Shown: positions 21,980 through 31,423 of the stretch, one piece after another
Position numbering within the stretch: position 1 is the first letter of the stretch
How the letters are laid out: each line of letters opens with the position of its first letter
Source of the DNA: Clostridia bacterium
GTDB taxonomy: Bacteria; Bacillota; Clostridia; Christensenellales; Aristaeellaceae
Assembly: GCA_017459565.1 (NCBI GenBank)
Contig: JAFUCP010000076.1
Span: 1 to 47,947, forward strand
Direction: 5' to 3'
DNA length: 47,947 nt
Position numbers and translations under genes: made by a program
The notes under the pieces: generated by a model
The model's input: only the letters and a program-made list of their open reading frames with translations
Told to the model about the DNA's origin: nothing
The model's database searches: none

Positions 21980-24289
21980 GTGGAGCCCCTTACGATCTAC
22001 GATCAGTCCGGCCAGCCACTGGCGATACTGGACACCGCCGACAAGATCGGCTACACGCTCCAGCACAACGACCTTTGGACGGCGAGCTTCACGCTGGCCT
22101 CCGGGGATCCCGGCAACCGCTGGTGCGCGGCCCACAACCTGGTGAAGCTGCCGGACGGCCCACGCAAGACCGGGCTCTACCGCATCGTGGGCACGCCCTC
22201 CGGCGAGGAGACGGCCATGGGCGGGAGAAGGACATATAACCTGGAGCACGTGATGGCCACGCTGCTGGACGACGTGCTCTTTGGCTACCATGAGCTGGGC
22301 GGCACCGGGGTGTATACGCGGGACGTGATAGAGTACATACTGGCCCGGCAGACGGTGGCCCGGTGGCAGCTGGGGGTCTGCGAGTTTTCCGATCAATTCC
22401 AGTATCACTTCGAGAACGTGAGCCTGCTGTCCGCGCTATTGTCGCTGGGCGAGGTGCTGACGGAGGAGTACACGTGGGACTTCGACACCGAGACCGACCC
22501 GTGGACGGTGAACCTGCGGCACGCCGACAGCAGCGCCGGCTGCGGCATCTATTACGGGCGCAACATGGTGAGCATTCAGAAAAGCATGGATGCTTCGGCC
22601 CTCATCACCCGGCTCTATCCGCTGGGCTACGGCGAGGGCGTGAACCAGTTGACCATCAAGGAGGTCAACGAAGGCGTGCCCTACATCGAGGCGGACACGG
22701 TGAACACCTGGGGCGTCAAATGCAGCGTGTGGACGGACACCCGGATCCAGGACGCCACGACCCTTAAGGCCAAGGCCCGCCAGATCCTGGAGGGGTACAA
22801 AAACCCGTATATCTCCTATACCGCCAAGGCGGTGGATCTGTACCGGGAGACCGGCCAAAGTTGGGACGACTTCATGCCGGGCAAACTGGTGACCGTCATG
22901 GACGGCGAGCACGACATCGACTTCGACGCCCGCATCGTGTCCATCAACAAGCGGGACGTGAACGGCGACCCCGGCAACATCGAGATCACCATCGCCAACA
23001 CCCCCAGGGACGCTGCGGATTCCATCAACACGCTGGCCGACCGGGTGGGCATCGGCGAGCTGTACAGCCAGGGAGCCACAAACCTGTTTGCCATCCCGTT
23101 TGCGGACAACGCCGACGAAAACCACCCCGCAAAATTCCGGGTGTACATCCCGCGGGACATGGTGCGTATCAACAAGATGCTGCTGTCGTGGCAGATCACG
23201 GCGTTCCGGGCCTATTCCACCGGCGCGGCGTCGGGCGGGGGAGAGAATAAGACCAGCGAGAGCGGCGGCGGCGCAATGCCGACGACCTCTAAGACGACCG
23301 AAGTGGAACAGACCAGCGAGGACGGCGGCAAGACCACCATCACGCAGCTAGCGCGGGAAGTGGCGGATGCGGGCACCAACACGCTGGGCCAGACGGGTGG
23401 GCCGTACAAGAATGGCAGCGGCGACGGTATCTACATGGGTTCGACCGATGGCAAGGGGCTGACGACCAAAAGTGATGGCAGACATCATCACAGCATGGAT
23501 CATTATCATACTGTGAACAGCCACAGCCACACGGTGGACAGTCACAGTCACGGCATGACCCACGGCCACACGCAGCCCAAACACGCCCACAGCTTCACCA
23601 GCGACGCCATCGACTGGCAGCACTGGCACGACGCACAGGGCGGCAGCAGCAGCTACACCGGCAGCGTGCCCGCCGGTAAATATGCAGACCTGAAAGCCAC
23701 CGGCAACACCGACGCGAACAATCCGAGCACGTACAACTATGTCGGCAACACCGACGCGGCTTCACCAAGCACGGATGCCGCCTCGCCGAGCACCTCGGGC
23801 GCGAAGGAGAGCGGCAGCGATCGAAACACCACCGGCGACGCCGGAGATCATACCCACGAGATCACGGAGCACAGCCACGGGATGAATCACTTCCACTACC
23901 TCTCGAATCTGCGCATCCCGGAGTTCGACATCGACATCCCGGCGCACAGCCACAGCGTGAAGATCCCGGGGCACAACCACACCGTGGAGATCGAGGCCCA
24001 CACCCACGTCGTGATACTGCCCGACCACACCCACGACATCGTGTACGGCATCTACGAGGGTACACGGGCCTCAAGCGTGACCATCAACGTGGACGGGACG
24101 GACGTCCCCGCTGCGGAGATCACCAGCCGGGAAATCGACGTGATCGGCTACCTGAGCAAGGACACAAACGGGAAAATCCGGCGCGGGGCCTGGCATGAGA
24201 TCCAGATCGTGCCGGACGGCCTGACCCGCATTGAGGCCAATCTGACCGCGCAGGTGTTTGTGCAGTCGGTCGGGGGCGGCGATTACTAA
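21980..24289 (+). CDS. Tail tip protein (Tal/prophage endopeptidase-like) with HxH repeats
   Basis: A 769-residue protein starting at GTG 21980 after AAGAGGAGGTGAT. The first 370 residues match the Firmicutes phage minor structural/tail endopeptidase type (YDQSGQPLAILDTADKIGYT, YNLEHVMATLLDDVLFGYHE, TEEYTWDFDTETDPWTVNLR, GKLVTVMDGEHDIDF). Residues about 500-695 contain 13 HxH motifs (HYH, HSH, HGH, HAH, HWH, HTH, HFH, HNH) in two blocks around a Thr/Ser/Asn-rich spacer. In T4 gp12 and similar trimers such motifs bind metal and lock three chains together, so this is probably a metal-knotted trimeric rod. The C-terminus is a small domain (VTINVDGTDVPAAEITSREI). Confidence 0.85.
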   Translation: MEPLTIYDQSGQPLAILDTADKIGYTLQHNDLWTASFTLASGDPGNRWCAAHNLVKLPDGPRKTGLYRIVGTPSGEETAMGGRRTYNLEHVMATLLDDVLFGYHELGGTGVYTRDVIEYILARQTVARWQLGVCEFSDQFQYHFENVSLLSALLSLGEVLTEEYTWDFDTETDPWTVNLRHADSSAGCGIYYGRNMVSIQKSMDASALITRLYPLGYGEGVNQLTIKEVNEGVPYIEADTVNTWGVKCSVWTDTRIQDATTLKAKARQILEGYKNPYISYTAKAVDLYRETGQSWDDFMPGKLVTVMDGEHDIDFDARIVSINKRDVNGDPGNIEITIANTPRDAADSINTLADRVGIGELYSQGATNLFAIPFADNADENHPAKFRVYIPRDMVRINKMLLSWQITAFRAYSTGAASGGGENKTSESGGGAMPTTSKTTEVEQTSEDGGKTTITQLAREVADAGTNTLGQTGGPYKNGSGDGIYMGSTDGKGLTTKSDGRHHHSMDHYHTVNSHSHTVDSHSHGMTHGHTQPKHAHSFTSDAIDWQHWHDAQGGSSSYTGSVPAGKYADLKATGNTDANNPSTYNYVGNTDAASPSTDAASPSTSGAKESGSDRNTTGDAGDHTHEITEHSHGMNHFHYLSNLRIPEFDIDIPAHSHSVKIPGHNHTVEIEAHTHVVILPDHTHDIVYGIYEGTRASSVTINVDGTDVPAAEITSREIDVIGYLSKDTNGKIRRGAWHEIQIVPDGLTRIEANLTAQVFVQSVGGGDY

Positions 24290-24297
24290 ACCAGCAC

Positions 24298-24321
24298 AAA
24301 AGCGCCAACGTTGGCGCTTTT
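24298..24321. repeat. 24-bp palindrome, copy 5 of 5
   Basis: Perfect palindrome identical to the one at 6754, 8 nt after the tail tip gene and just before the GGAAAGGAG ribosome binding site of the tail fibre gene. Confidence 0.9.
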
Positions 24322-24337
24322 TGGAAAGGAGAAACAC

Positions 24338-27300
24338 ATGGCAGATAACATTGTATTGCAGGAGCCTGACGAGGAGTACAGCGCCATTCCGGTGGACGAG
24401 CTGGAACGGGTGAAACTCGGGCGGCAGGGCGAAAACGACACGCAGACCGTGGTCATTGACTGCAACGACTGGCTGGTGGCGCTCCAGGGCTGCACGTTTA
24501 TGATTGTGGCCATGCGGCCCGGCGAGCGGGAGCTGTACGTGCCGGACGTGACCGTGCAGAACGGCGTGGTCACCTGGCCCATCACTGCCCAGGACACCGC
24601 CTGCGCGGGCGCGGGCCGGGCCGAGATCCGGGCGCTGAAGGGCGACGCGGTCAAGAAGAGCCAGCTCTTCAAGACCTGGATCGAGCCCGCCCTGGACGGC
24701 AACATCAACGGCGTGCCCACCACCCCGCCCAACTGGGTGAAGGGCACCCTTGAGAACCTGGAGCAGGCCAACGCCCTGATGGCGGACGCCATCGCGTCGG
24801 CCAACCAGGCGAACGCGGCAGCGGAGGCCCTGGACGACGACGTGGCCGCCGCCAAGACCGACGCCCTGGACGCCATCGCGGCGGCCAAGGCCGACGCCCA
24901 GGCGCAGGCCGAGCAGTCCGTGACCGACATCGGGGACGCCACCACGGCGGCGCAGGCGGCCATTGCGGCGGCCCAGGCGGCGGCGGTGGCCGACGCCTCC
25001 GAGGCCATGGACGACCAGAAGGAGGCCGCCCTGGAGGCGGCAGCGGCGGCCATGGAGGCCACCAAGGAAGTGAAGGTCGCGGAGATCGAGGAAGTGTCCA
25101 CCAACGCGGAGCAGATTGCGGCGGCGGCGGTGGAAATCGCGGAGACGGCCAACGGCAACGCCGTGCTGGCGCTGGAAAAGGCCACGAACGCCGAGAATGA
25201 CTCCGCGACCTACGCGACGGACATCGACGAGCTGAAAACCGGCTTGCAGCAGTATAACCTGGAATCCGGCAGCTATTTCGGCGGCGTATTCCATGACGAG
25301 GACACGAACACGCTGTATTTTACCGACAAAAACGGCAGGGTCATCGCCGAGGTGGAGAACATCGGACGCGGTGGCGGCGGTGGCGGTGGCGGCGGCGACG
25401 ACAGCGGCAGCAACTCCAAGATCACGATGACCAATATTAGCGGCTGGCAGTCCATGACGCTGGCGCGGAAGAAGGACGAAGCCGTGCCTTCCTGCCCGGT
25501 GACGCTGCGGTGGTCGTCCATAGAGAACGAGCTGCCCACCGGCAACGGCACGCTGCGGGTGATGGTGAACAACAAAACCGAGGCCATGCTGGAGGTGCAG
25601 CAGGGCGACGTGACCGTGGACGTGGCGCAGTGGCTGGGCACCGGCTCCTACATGCTGGACTTCACGGTATACGACATCTACGGCAAAAACCGCACGGCCC
25701 GCTGCACGGTGGACGTGAAGGAGATGTATATCGAATCCACCCACGACGCCACCCAGCCCCAGAAGGGGGCTTTCGCCTTCGCGTACACGCCCCATGGCAG
25801 CGTGCGCAAAATGGTGCACTTTGAGGTGGGCGGCGTCGAGATCGGCACGGTGGAGACGAGCGTCAACGGCCACCAGCAGAGCTACACCATTCCGAAGCAG
25901 ACTCACGGGGCGCATGTGCTGCGGGCGTGGTTTGAGGCCGAGATCAACGGCCAGACCGTGACCAGCAACGTGCTGTACTACGAAATCATCTGCATCGATC
26001 CGCTGAGCAACGCGCCGATCATCGTCTCCAACTTCGACCGCACCACGGTTTCGCAGTATGAGACGCTGGCCATTGAGTACAACGTCTACGACCCCGCGCG
26101 GCTGGAAGCCCCGGTCACCATCGAGGTGGACGGCGTACAGGTGTTGTCGGCGACCGTCAGCCGCGAGACGCAGACCTTTACCTACCGCGTGAGCCGGGCG
26201 GGCAATCTGAGCATCGCCATCAAGAGCGGCGAGACCACGAAAACGCTGGCGCTGACCGCTACCGAGTCCGACGTGCACCCGGAGGCCGTGACCGATCAGC
26301 TGAGCCTGCACCTGGACGCGGCGGGCCGGAGCAATTCCGAGAACGACCCGGCGGTGTGGGAATACGGCAGCGGTTCCGGGAAAATTTCGGCCACGTTCGC
26401 CGGTTACAACTGGACGCGGGACGGCTGGCTGCTGGATGAAAACGCCCTGACCTGCCTGCGCACGATGGGCGGCGGCAAGGCCGTCATCCCCGCGCAGATT
26501 TACGCCAGGGACTTCAGGAGCACCGGCAAGACCATCGAAATCGAGTTCAAGAGCCACAACGTGCTGGATTACGACAGCCCCATCATCAGCTGCATGAGCG
26601 GCAACAGGGGCTTTGAAATCTACGCCGACCACGCGGTATTCAAGAGCGCCCGCGCCGAGGTGAGCACTCGGTTCGCCACCGACAAGCGGATCCGGCTGAC
26701 GCTGACCGTGCAGCGGCAGAGCGATTACCGGCTGGTGTACCTGTACATTGACGGCGTGTACCAGAGCGTTTCCCAGTATTCCACCACGGACAGCTTCCAG
26801 CAGGCCGACCCGGTGGGCATCACCATTGGCGACAATGCCCGCTGCGGCGTGGACACGTACAACCTGCGGGTGTACGACCGCTATCTGACCGGCGACGAGG
26901 TGCTCATGAACTACATCGCCGACCGGCAGGACGCCTTCGAGATGCTCCAGCTCTATCAGCGCAACGACATCTACGAAAACGGCCAGATCGCCATCAGCCG
27001 ACTGCCGAAAGACCTGCCCTATGTGGTGCTGACCGGCCCGGAAAGCCCCCAGTACAAGGGCGACAAAAAGACCGTGAGCATGGTCTACGACGAGCCCGCC
27101 AACTCCGCGCGGCACCTGACCGCCACGGGCGTGGTGGTGAACGTGCAGGGCACCAGCTCGCAGTACTACGCTGTGAAGAACCTGAAGATCACCTTCAAAA
27201 ACGGCGCGACGGTGAACGGGCGGCTGGTGATCGGCTTCACGATCCGGGACGGCAGCGTGATGGTGGACACCTTCACCCTGAAGGCGGACGTGGCCAGCTC

Positions 27301-30300
27301 CGAGAGCGCCAACAACATTGTGCTGGCCATCCTGTTCGACAGGCTCTCCCGCGAGCTGGGCATCCTGACCCCGCCCCAGGTGAATAACACCGCCATCCGG
27401 CAGGGCATGGACGGCTTCCCCTGCGCGGTGTTCTGGGACTTCGGCGACGGCCCCGTGTTCATCGGCAAGTACAACTTCAACAACGACAAGGGCACGCCCG
27501 ACGTTTTCGGCTTCACCGAGGGCGACCAAGTGTGGGACGTGCGCAACTTCGACAGCCAGCTTTCCAAATTCCGCACCAACGTATTCGGGGACAGCTGGAC
27601 GAACGATTACGAATCCATCTACCCGGAGGATTACTTCGACAGCACCCTGCTCCAGGCCATGACGGATTTCATTTACGGCACCTGGCAGGAAAATGCCTCC
27701 GGCGACGCCCTGGCCGAGAGCGTGACCTACGACGGCACGACGTACACCCACGACACCGCCGAATACCGCCTGGCGAAATTCAAGGCCGAATACGGCAACT
27801 GGTACGACCTGGACAACGCGGCCTTCTTCTACGTGTTCACGCTGGTGCTGCTGCTGGCGGACAACCGGCAGAAGAACGAGCACCTGGCCTGGTGGCATGA
27901 GACGCAGAAGTGGTGGGAGCTGCCCTACGACTTCGACACCGCGCTGGGCACCGACAATCTGGGCCGACTTGCCTTCGAGTACTGGATGGAGGATATTGAC
28001 CAGGTCGGCGGCAAGAATGTCTACAACGGCCAGGACAACGTGAAGTGGGTGAACTTCCGGCAGGCCTTCTGGGATCGCTGCTGCACCACGTATCAGCGGA
28101 TGCGCTCCACCGGCATGTTCTCGGCGGAGTATATCAACGCGCTGATCGACGTCTGGCAGGGCAACTGGCCGGAGGCCATGTGGAACGAGGACGGCGAGTA
28201 CAAGTACACCAACCCGCTGCGCACCGACGGCATCACGACCTACCTGTCCATGGCGCTGGGCAATAAGCAGGGCCACCGCACCGACTTCCTGACCTGGCGC
28301 TTCCCCTACTGTGACAGTCTGTTCGACGCGGGCGACGCGCTGCAGACCATCATGTTCCGGCCCTACTACCACATTACGGAGGCGCAGCGGGCCAGCGGCG
28401 ACTACGATGTGACGGTGGAGCTGTACAAAAAGGGCTACGTGAAGCTGCTGTGGGACGACACCGCCACCGGCGGGCGTCTGGTGGGCGACACGCTGACGTA
28501 TCAGTGCGAGAACCCTTACACGGACGCCAACCAGGCCGTGTGCAACCTGCACAGCGCCAAGATGATTAAGGACATCTTCGGCCTTGAAAAGCTGAACGTG
28601 CAGTATTTCGACGGCTCCAAGGCCGAAAACCTCCAGGCCATCCGTCTGGGCAGCCAGGAGGCGGGCTACCGCAACGAAATGACCACAGAAGTGTCGGCGG
28701 GCGCAAATAAGAAGCTGACTCTGGTGGAGCTGACGGGCTGCGTGAACTTCGGCACCGATACCCAGAAGGTGCTGACGCTGACCCAGTGCCCCAACCTCCA
28801 GAAGGTGTACGCGACGGGCACGGCGCTCCAGGGCGTTGACCTGCCCAACGGCGGCGTGCTGGACGTTTTGAAGCTGCCCGCGACCACCAGCAGCCTGGTG
28901 ATTCGCAACCAGCCCCGGCTGACGGACGCGAACCTGGTGCTGGAGGGCTGGGACAACATCGACCAGCTTTGGCTGGAAAACATGACTGGCCTGGACAGCA
29001 AGGCGATTCTGAACCGCGTGCCCACGGGCACCGCCGTGCGCATCACCGGCTTCTACTGGGAGGCGGCGAACGCAGCGGAAATTGACGCCCTCATGGACAA
29101 GCTGGACACCATGCGCGGCATTGAGATCAACGGCCAGGGCCAGGGCGAGGAAGTGGACGACGCCCAGGTGAGCGGCACGATCCACGCCGATTCCCTGCGC
29201 GGCGACGACATCGCCCGCTGGAAGGAGCGCTACCCCACCATCAACGTGACCGCTGACCACACTTCCTCCACCAAGACCTTCAAGAGCTGGGACGGCTCGA
29301 CGACCATCGGCACGGTGGAGTATTCCGACGGCAGGCCCAACGGCCCGCTGCCGAGCGTCCCTGCCCGGACGCAGACCGACCAGCACACCTTCGCTGCGGT
29401 GGGCTGGAACACGGCGCAGGACGCCCAGACGGCGAACTTTGACGCCAGCACGGTCAGCGACAGCGACCTGACGCTGTACGCGGCCTACAGCCGCACGGTG
29501 CGCAGCTATACCATCAACTGGGTCAACGACGACAACAGCGCCCTGGCGACCGAGACTTACAACTATGGCGATCAGCCCAGCTACAAGGGCGGCACGCCGG
29601 TGAGCAAGACGGATTCCAGCAAGCCCTTCCAGGGCTGGAGCCCGACCATCACCACGGTGACCGGGCCGCAGACCTACAAGGCCAGCTACATCCCCGTTTA
29701 CACGGCCACCTTCGTGACCGCAGCGGAGGACGGCGGGCAGACGCTGGGGACGAAGCAGTACCAGGACGGCCAGACGGTGACCGCCGACGGCATCACGACG
29801 CCGACCACTACCCGCGAGGGGTACAAATTCAAGGACTGGAGCCCGGCCCTGGGCGTGATCCACGCGAACACGACCTACACTGCGGTGTTTGAGGCGTCCG
29901 GCACGGTCTGGACTGATCCGACCTTTGACGTGACCGGCACCTATGCGGCCCAGTGGGATTACTCGCAGAACAAGACCGGCCTGGCCCGTGGTGGCCTGGC
30001 TGCAAGCTTTGCGGATCCCGTCCCGGCCACCAGCGTGTCCGGCAGCGGCTCCTCGCCGTTTGATACCGTTGCGCCGTGGAAGGACATGAAGCGCTACAAC
30101 GTGGTGAACGGATCCCTGGTGCCCGACACCGACGCCAGCTTCGACGAGACCAACAACGACACGGTGGTCTATATCCCCGAGTTTTACTACAAGGCGGAAA
30201 AGAACACCGACAACACCCGGTGGACGTGGGCAATCAGCCCGACGGCAAAGACCGGCTACGAAAAGCACCCCGGCTCCGGCGTGTACGTGGGCCGCTTCCA

Positions 30301-30988
30301 CACCAGCGGCAGCAGCAGCGCGGTGTACTCCAAGAGCGGCGTGGCCCCGCTGGGCAATGTGACCCGCGCCAACTTCAGGACGTACTCGGCGGCGAAGGGC
30401 ACCGGCTGGCGGCAGATGGATTTGAAGGTCTGGAGCGCCATCCAGATGCTCTACCTGGTGGAGTTTGCGAACTTCCACGCGCAGGACGTGCTGGGCACCG
30501 GCCACAATACCGGCAGCGTGACCAACACCGGCGGGACGACGGGCGCGACCTACCACACCATCAAGCGCAGCGGCGCGACCAACGCCTACCGCTGGATCGA
30601 GAACCCGTTCAGCAATATGCTGACCTGGGTGGACGGCTACGTGGCCAGCAGCAGGGCCAGCTACATCAGCACCGACCCGGCGAGCTATGGAGAATCCACT
30701 TCGGGCATGGAGGCTGCGGGCATCACCTTGCCCAGCAGCGGTTACATTACCGGCCTTGGTTATTCGGATAAGTGCCCGTGGGCGTTTATCCCGGACACTG
30801 CAAGCAGCGGTAGTGAAACTACTTATATCCCGGATTACGTGGACTCCAACAGCTCCGGCGTCCGGGTGCTGTACTGTGGCGGCAACTACTACGCCTACGG
30901 GTACTACGGTGCTTTCTACTTCAACGCGGACAGCTCGGCGACCAGCGCGGGCGCGCTCATCGGCTCCCGTCTCCTTTACAATCCCTGA
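24338..30988 (+). CDS. Giant tail fibre / receptor-binding protein, DGR target
   Basis: A 2216-residue protein starting at ATG 24338 (AAAGGAG ahead). Order of parts by eye: a BppU-like baseplate-binding N-terminus (1-125); an Ala-rich coiled coil (about 140-300); nine consecutive Gly (about 346); Ig-like beta domains; a LamG/concanavalin-like lectin (about 650-865, LSLHLDAAGRSNSENDP to YNLRVYDRYLTGDEV); a region like CotH kinases (about 900-1260, VVNVQGTSSQYYAVKNLKIT, TLKADVASSESANNIVLAIL, WELPYDFDTALG); leucine-rich-like strands; InlB-type beta repeats (about 1630-1850, FKSWDGSTTIGTVEYSDG, FQGWSPTITTVTGPQTYKAS); and a C-type-lectin/FGE-like domain (about 1860-2216) that ends with the variable repeat. 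It would bind the host surface, with DGR-driven variation of the tip. Confidence 0.9.
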   Translation: MADNIVLQEPDEEYSAIPVDELERVKLGRQGENDTQTVVIDCNDWLVALQGCTFMIVAMRPGERELYVPDVTVQNGVVTWPITAQDTACAGAGRAEIRALKGDAVKKSQLFKTWIEPALDGNINGVPTTPPNWVKGTLENLEQANALMADAIASANQANAAAEALDDDVAAAKTDALDAIAAAKADAQAQAEQSVTDIGDATTAAQAAIAAAQAAAVADASEAMDDQKEAALEAAAAAMEATKEVKVAEIEEVSTNAEQIAAAAVEIAETANGNAVLALEKATNAENDSATYATDIDELKTGLQQYNLESGSYFGGVFHDEDTNTLYFTDKNGRVIAEVENIGRGGGGGGGGGDDSGSNSKITMTNISGWQSMTLARKKDEAVPSCPVTLRWSSIENELPTGNGTLRVMVNNKTEAMLEVQQGDVTVDVAQWLGTGSYMLDFTVYDIYGKNRTARCTVDVKEMYIESTHDATQPQKGAFAFAYTPHGSVRKMVHFEVGGVEIGTVETSVNGHQQSYTIPKQTHGAHVLRAWFEAEINGQTVTSNVLYYEIICIDPLSNAPIIVSNFDRTTVSQYETLAIEYNVYDPARLEAPVTIEVDGVQVLSATVSRETQTFTYRVSRAGNLSIAIKSGETTKTLALTATESDVHPEAVTDQLSLHLDAAGRSNSENDPAVWEYGSGSGKISATFAGYNWTRDGWLLDENALTCLRTMGGGKAVIPAQIYARDFRSTGKTIEIEFKSHNVLDYDSPIISCMSGNRGFEIYADHAVFKSARAEVSTRFATDKRIRLTLTVQRQSDYRLVYLYIDGVYQSVSQYSTTDSFQQADPVGITIGDNARCGVDTYNLRVYDRYLTGDEVLMNYIADRQDAFEMLQLYQRNDIYENGQIAISRLPKDLPYVVLTGPESPQYKGDKKTVSMVYDEPANSARHLTATGVVVNVQGTSSQYYAVKNLKITFKNGATVNGRLVIGFTIRDGSVMVDTFTLKADVASSESANNIVLAILFDRLSRELGILTPPQVNNTAIRQGMDGFPCAVFWDFGDGPVFIGKYNFNNDKGTPDVFGFTEGDQVWDVRNFDSQLSKFRTNVFGDSWTNDYESIYPEDYFDSTLLQAMTDFIYGTWQENASGDALAESVTYDGTTYTHDTAEYRLAKFKAEYGNWYDLDNAAFFYVFTLVLLLADNRQKNEHLAWWHETQKWWELPYDFDTALGTDNLGRLAFEYWMEDIDQVGGKNVYNGQDNVKWVNFRQAFWDRCCTTYQRMRSTGMFSAEYINALIDVWQGNWPEAMWNEDGEYKYTNPLRTDGITTYLSMALGNKQGHRTDFLTWRFPYCDSLFDAGDALQTIMFRPYYHITEAQRASGDYDVTVELYKKGYVKLLWDDTATGGRLVGDTLTYQCENPYTDANQAVCNLHSAKMIKDIFGLEKLNVQYFDGSKAENLQAIRLGSQEAGYRNEMTTEVSAGANKKLTLVELTGCVNFGTDTQKVLTLTQCPNLQKVYATGTALQGVDLPNGGVLDVLKLPATTSSLVIRNQPRLTDANLVLEGWDNIDQLWLENMTGLDSKAILNRVPTGTAVRITGFYWEAANAAEIDALMDKLDTMRGIEINGQGQGEEVDDAQVSGTIHADSLRGDDIARWKERYPTINVTADHTSSTKTFKSWDGSTTIGTVEYSDGRPNGPLPSVPARTQTDQHTFAAVGWNTAQDAQTANFDASTVSDSDLTLYAAYSRTVRSYTINWVNDDNSALATETYNYGDQPSYKGGTPVSKTDSSKPFQGWSPTITTVTGPQTYKASYIPVYTATFVTAAEDGGQTLGTKQYQDGQTVTADGITTPTTTREGYKFKDWSPALGVIHANTTYTAVFEASGTVWTDPTFDVTGTYAAQWDYSQNKTGLARGGLAASFADPVPATSVSGSGSSPFDTVAPWKDMKRYNVVNGSLVPDTDASFDETNNDTVVYIPEFYYKAEKNTDNTRWTWAISPTAKTGYEKHPGSGVYVGRFHTSGSSSAVYSKSGVAPLGNVTRANFRTYSAAKGTGWRQMDLKVWSAIQMLYLVEFANFHAQDVLGTGHNTGSVTNTGGTTGATYHTIKRSGATNAYRWIENPFSNMLTWVDGYVASSRASYISTDPASYGESTSGMEAAGITLPSSGYITGLGYSDKCPWAFIPDTASSGSETTYIPDYVDSNSSGVRVLYCGGNYYAYGYYGAFYFNADSSATSAGALIGSRLLYNP
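30838..30976 (+). repeat. DGR variable repeat (VR)
   Basis: These 139 bases align without gaps to the template at 31114-31252. There are 13 substitutions, at 30842, 30890, 30896, 30902, 30929, 30933, 30938, 30945, 30950, 30951, 30956, 30957 and 30972. All 13 face an adenine in the template. They change 11 codons, giving N to D, Y, Y, Y, D, S, S, G and L, plus T to A and H to L. The repeat ends 12 nt before the stop codon, the usual place at the C-terminus of a lectin-fold target. Confidence 0.97.
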
Positions 30989-30994
30989 GGGGGA

Positions 30995-31014
30995 CTGGGG
31001 GCCGCAGCCCCCGG
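30995..31014 (+). other. GC-rich hairpin downstream of the variable repeat
   Basis: GGGGGC (30997-31002) and GCCCCC (31007-31012) enclose the four-base loop CGCA. A C-G pair and a T-G pair extend the stem to 8. In the Bordetella phage DGR a GC-rich hairpin with a 4-nt loop just after VR promotes retargeting (established). This one starts 7 nt after the stop codon. Confidence 0.7.
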
Positions 31015-31029
31015 GAACGTATCAAGGCT

Positions 31030-31423
31030 ATGCTGCGTAACTACACGAAAGGACTGATTCCATTGATGTAATAAAGCAAGGGGATACTCACGCTTTGGGC
31101 CGATTTTACGCTCCGTGAACTCCAACAGCTCCGGCGTCCGGGTGCTGTACTGTGGCGGCAACTACAACGCCAACGGGAACTACGGTGCTTTCTACTTCAA
31201 CGCGAACAACTCGACGACCAACGCGAACGCGAACATCGGCTCCCGTCACCTTGTTTATAAATATCGCTTGTTATTCATTGCGTGGGTATCTCCGCAGCAC
31301 TGGCTGAAAATTCTACCGACAGGACGGGGCATAGTAGGACGCGGCCAACCGCCACCCCAGTGGGGCCGGGCGGGGGCCGCGCCTCGAAACGTCCCGAGGT
31401 AAACAAGGAGGCATTTATGGATC
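31030..31423 (+). ncRNA. Probable DGR template RNA region
   Basis: The stretch between the fibre gene and the reverse transcriptase gene contains the template repeat and a 170-nt spacer with GC-rich inverted segments (for example around 31340-31382). By analogy with Bordetella phage, the RNA covering template and spacer is copied by the reverse transcriptase. No separate promoter is obvious and no Avd-type gene fits here. Confidence 0.6.
31114..31252 (+). repeat. DGR template repeat (TR)
   Basis: Unmutated donor copy for the variable repeat at 30838. Reading it in the target frame gives 12 AAC codons, nine of which differ in VR. AAC codons are favoured in templates because A mutagenesis turns them into most amino acids without making stops (family knowledge). 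Homology stops at 31252, after which the two sequences diverge. Confidence 0.97.

Noticed and set aside
24071-30556. A 2161-codon open frame on the minus strand, opposite the tail fibre gene
   Set aside because: It is the antisense shadow of a GC-rich gene. It has no ribosome binding site and low-complexity His/Val/Arg/Gly composition, while the plus strand has clear domains.
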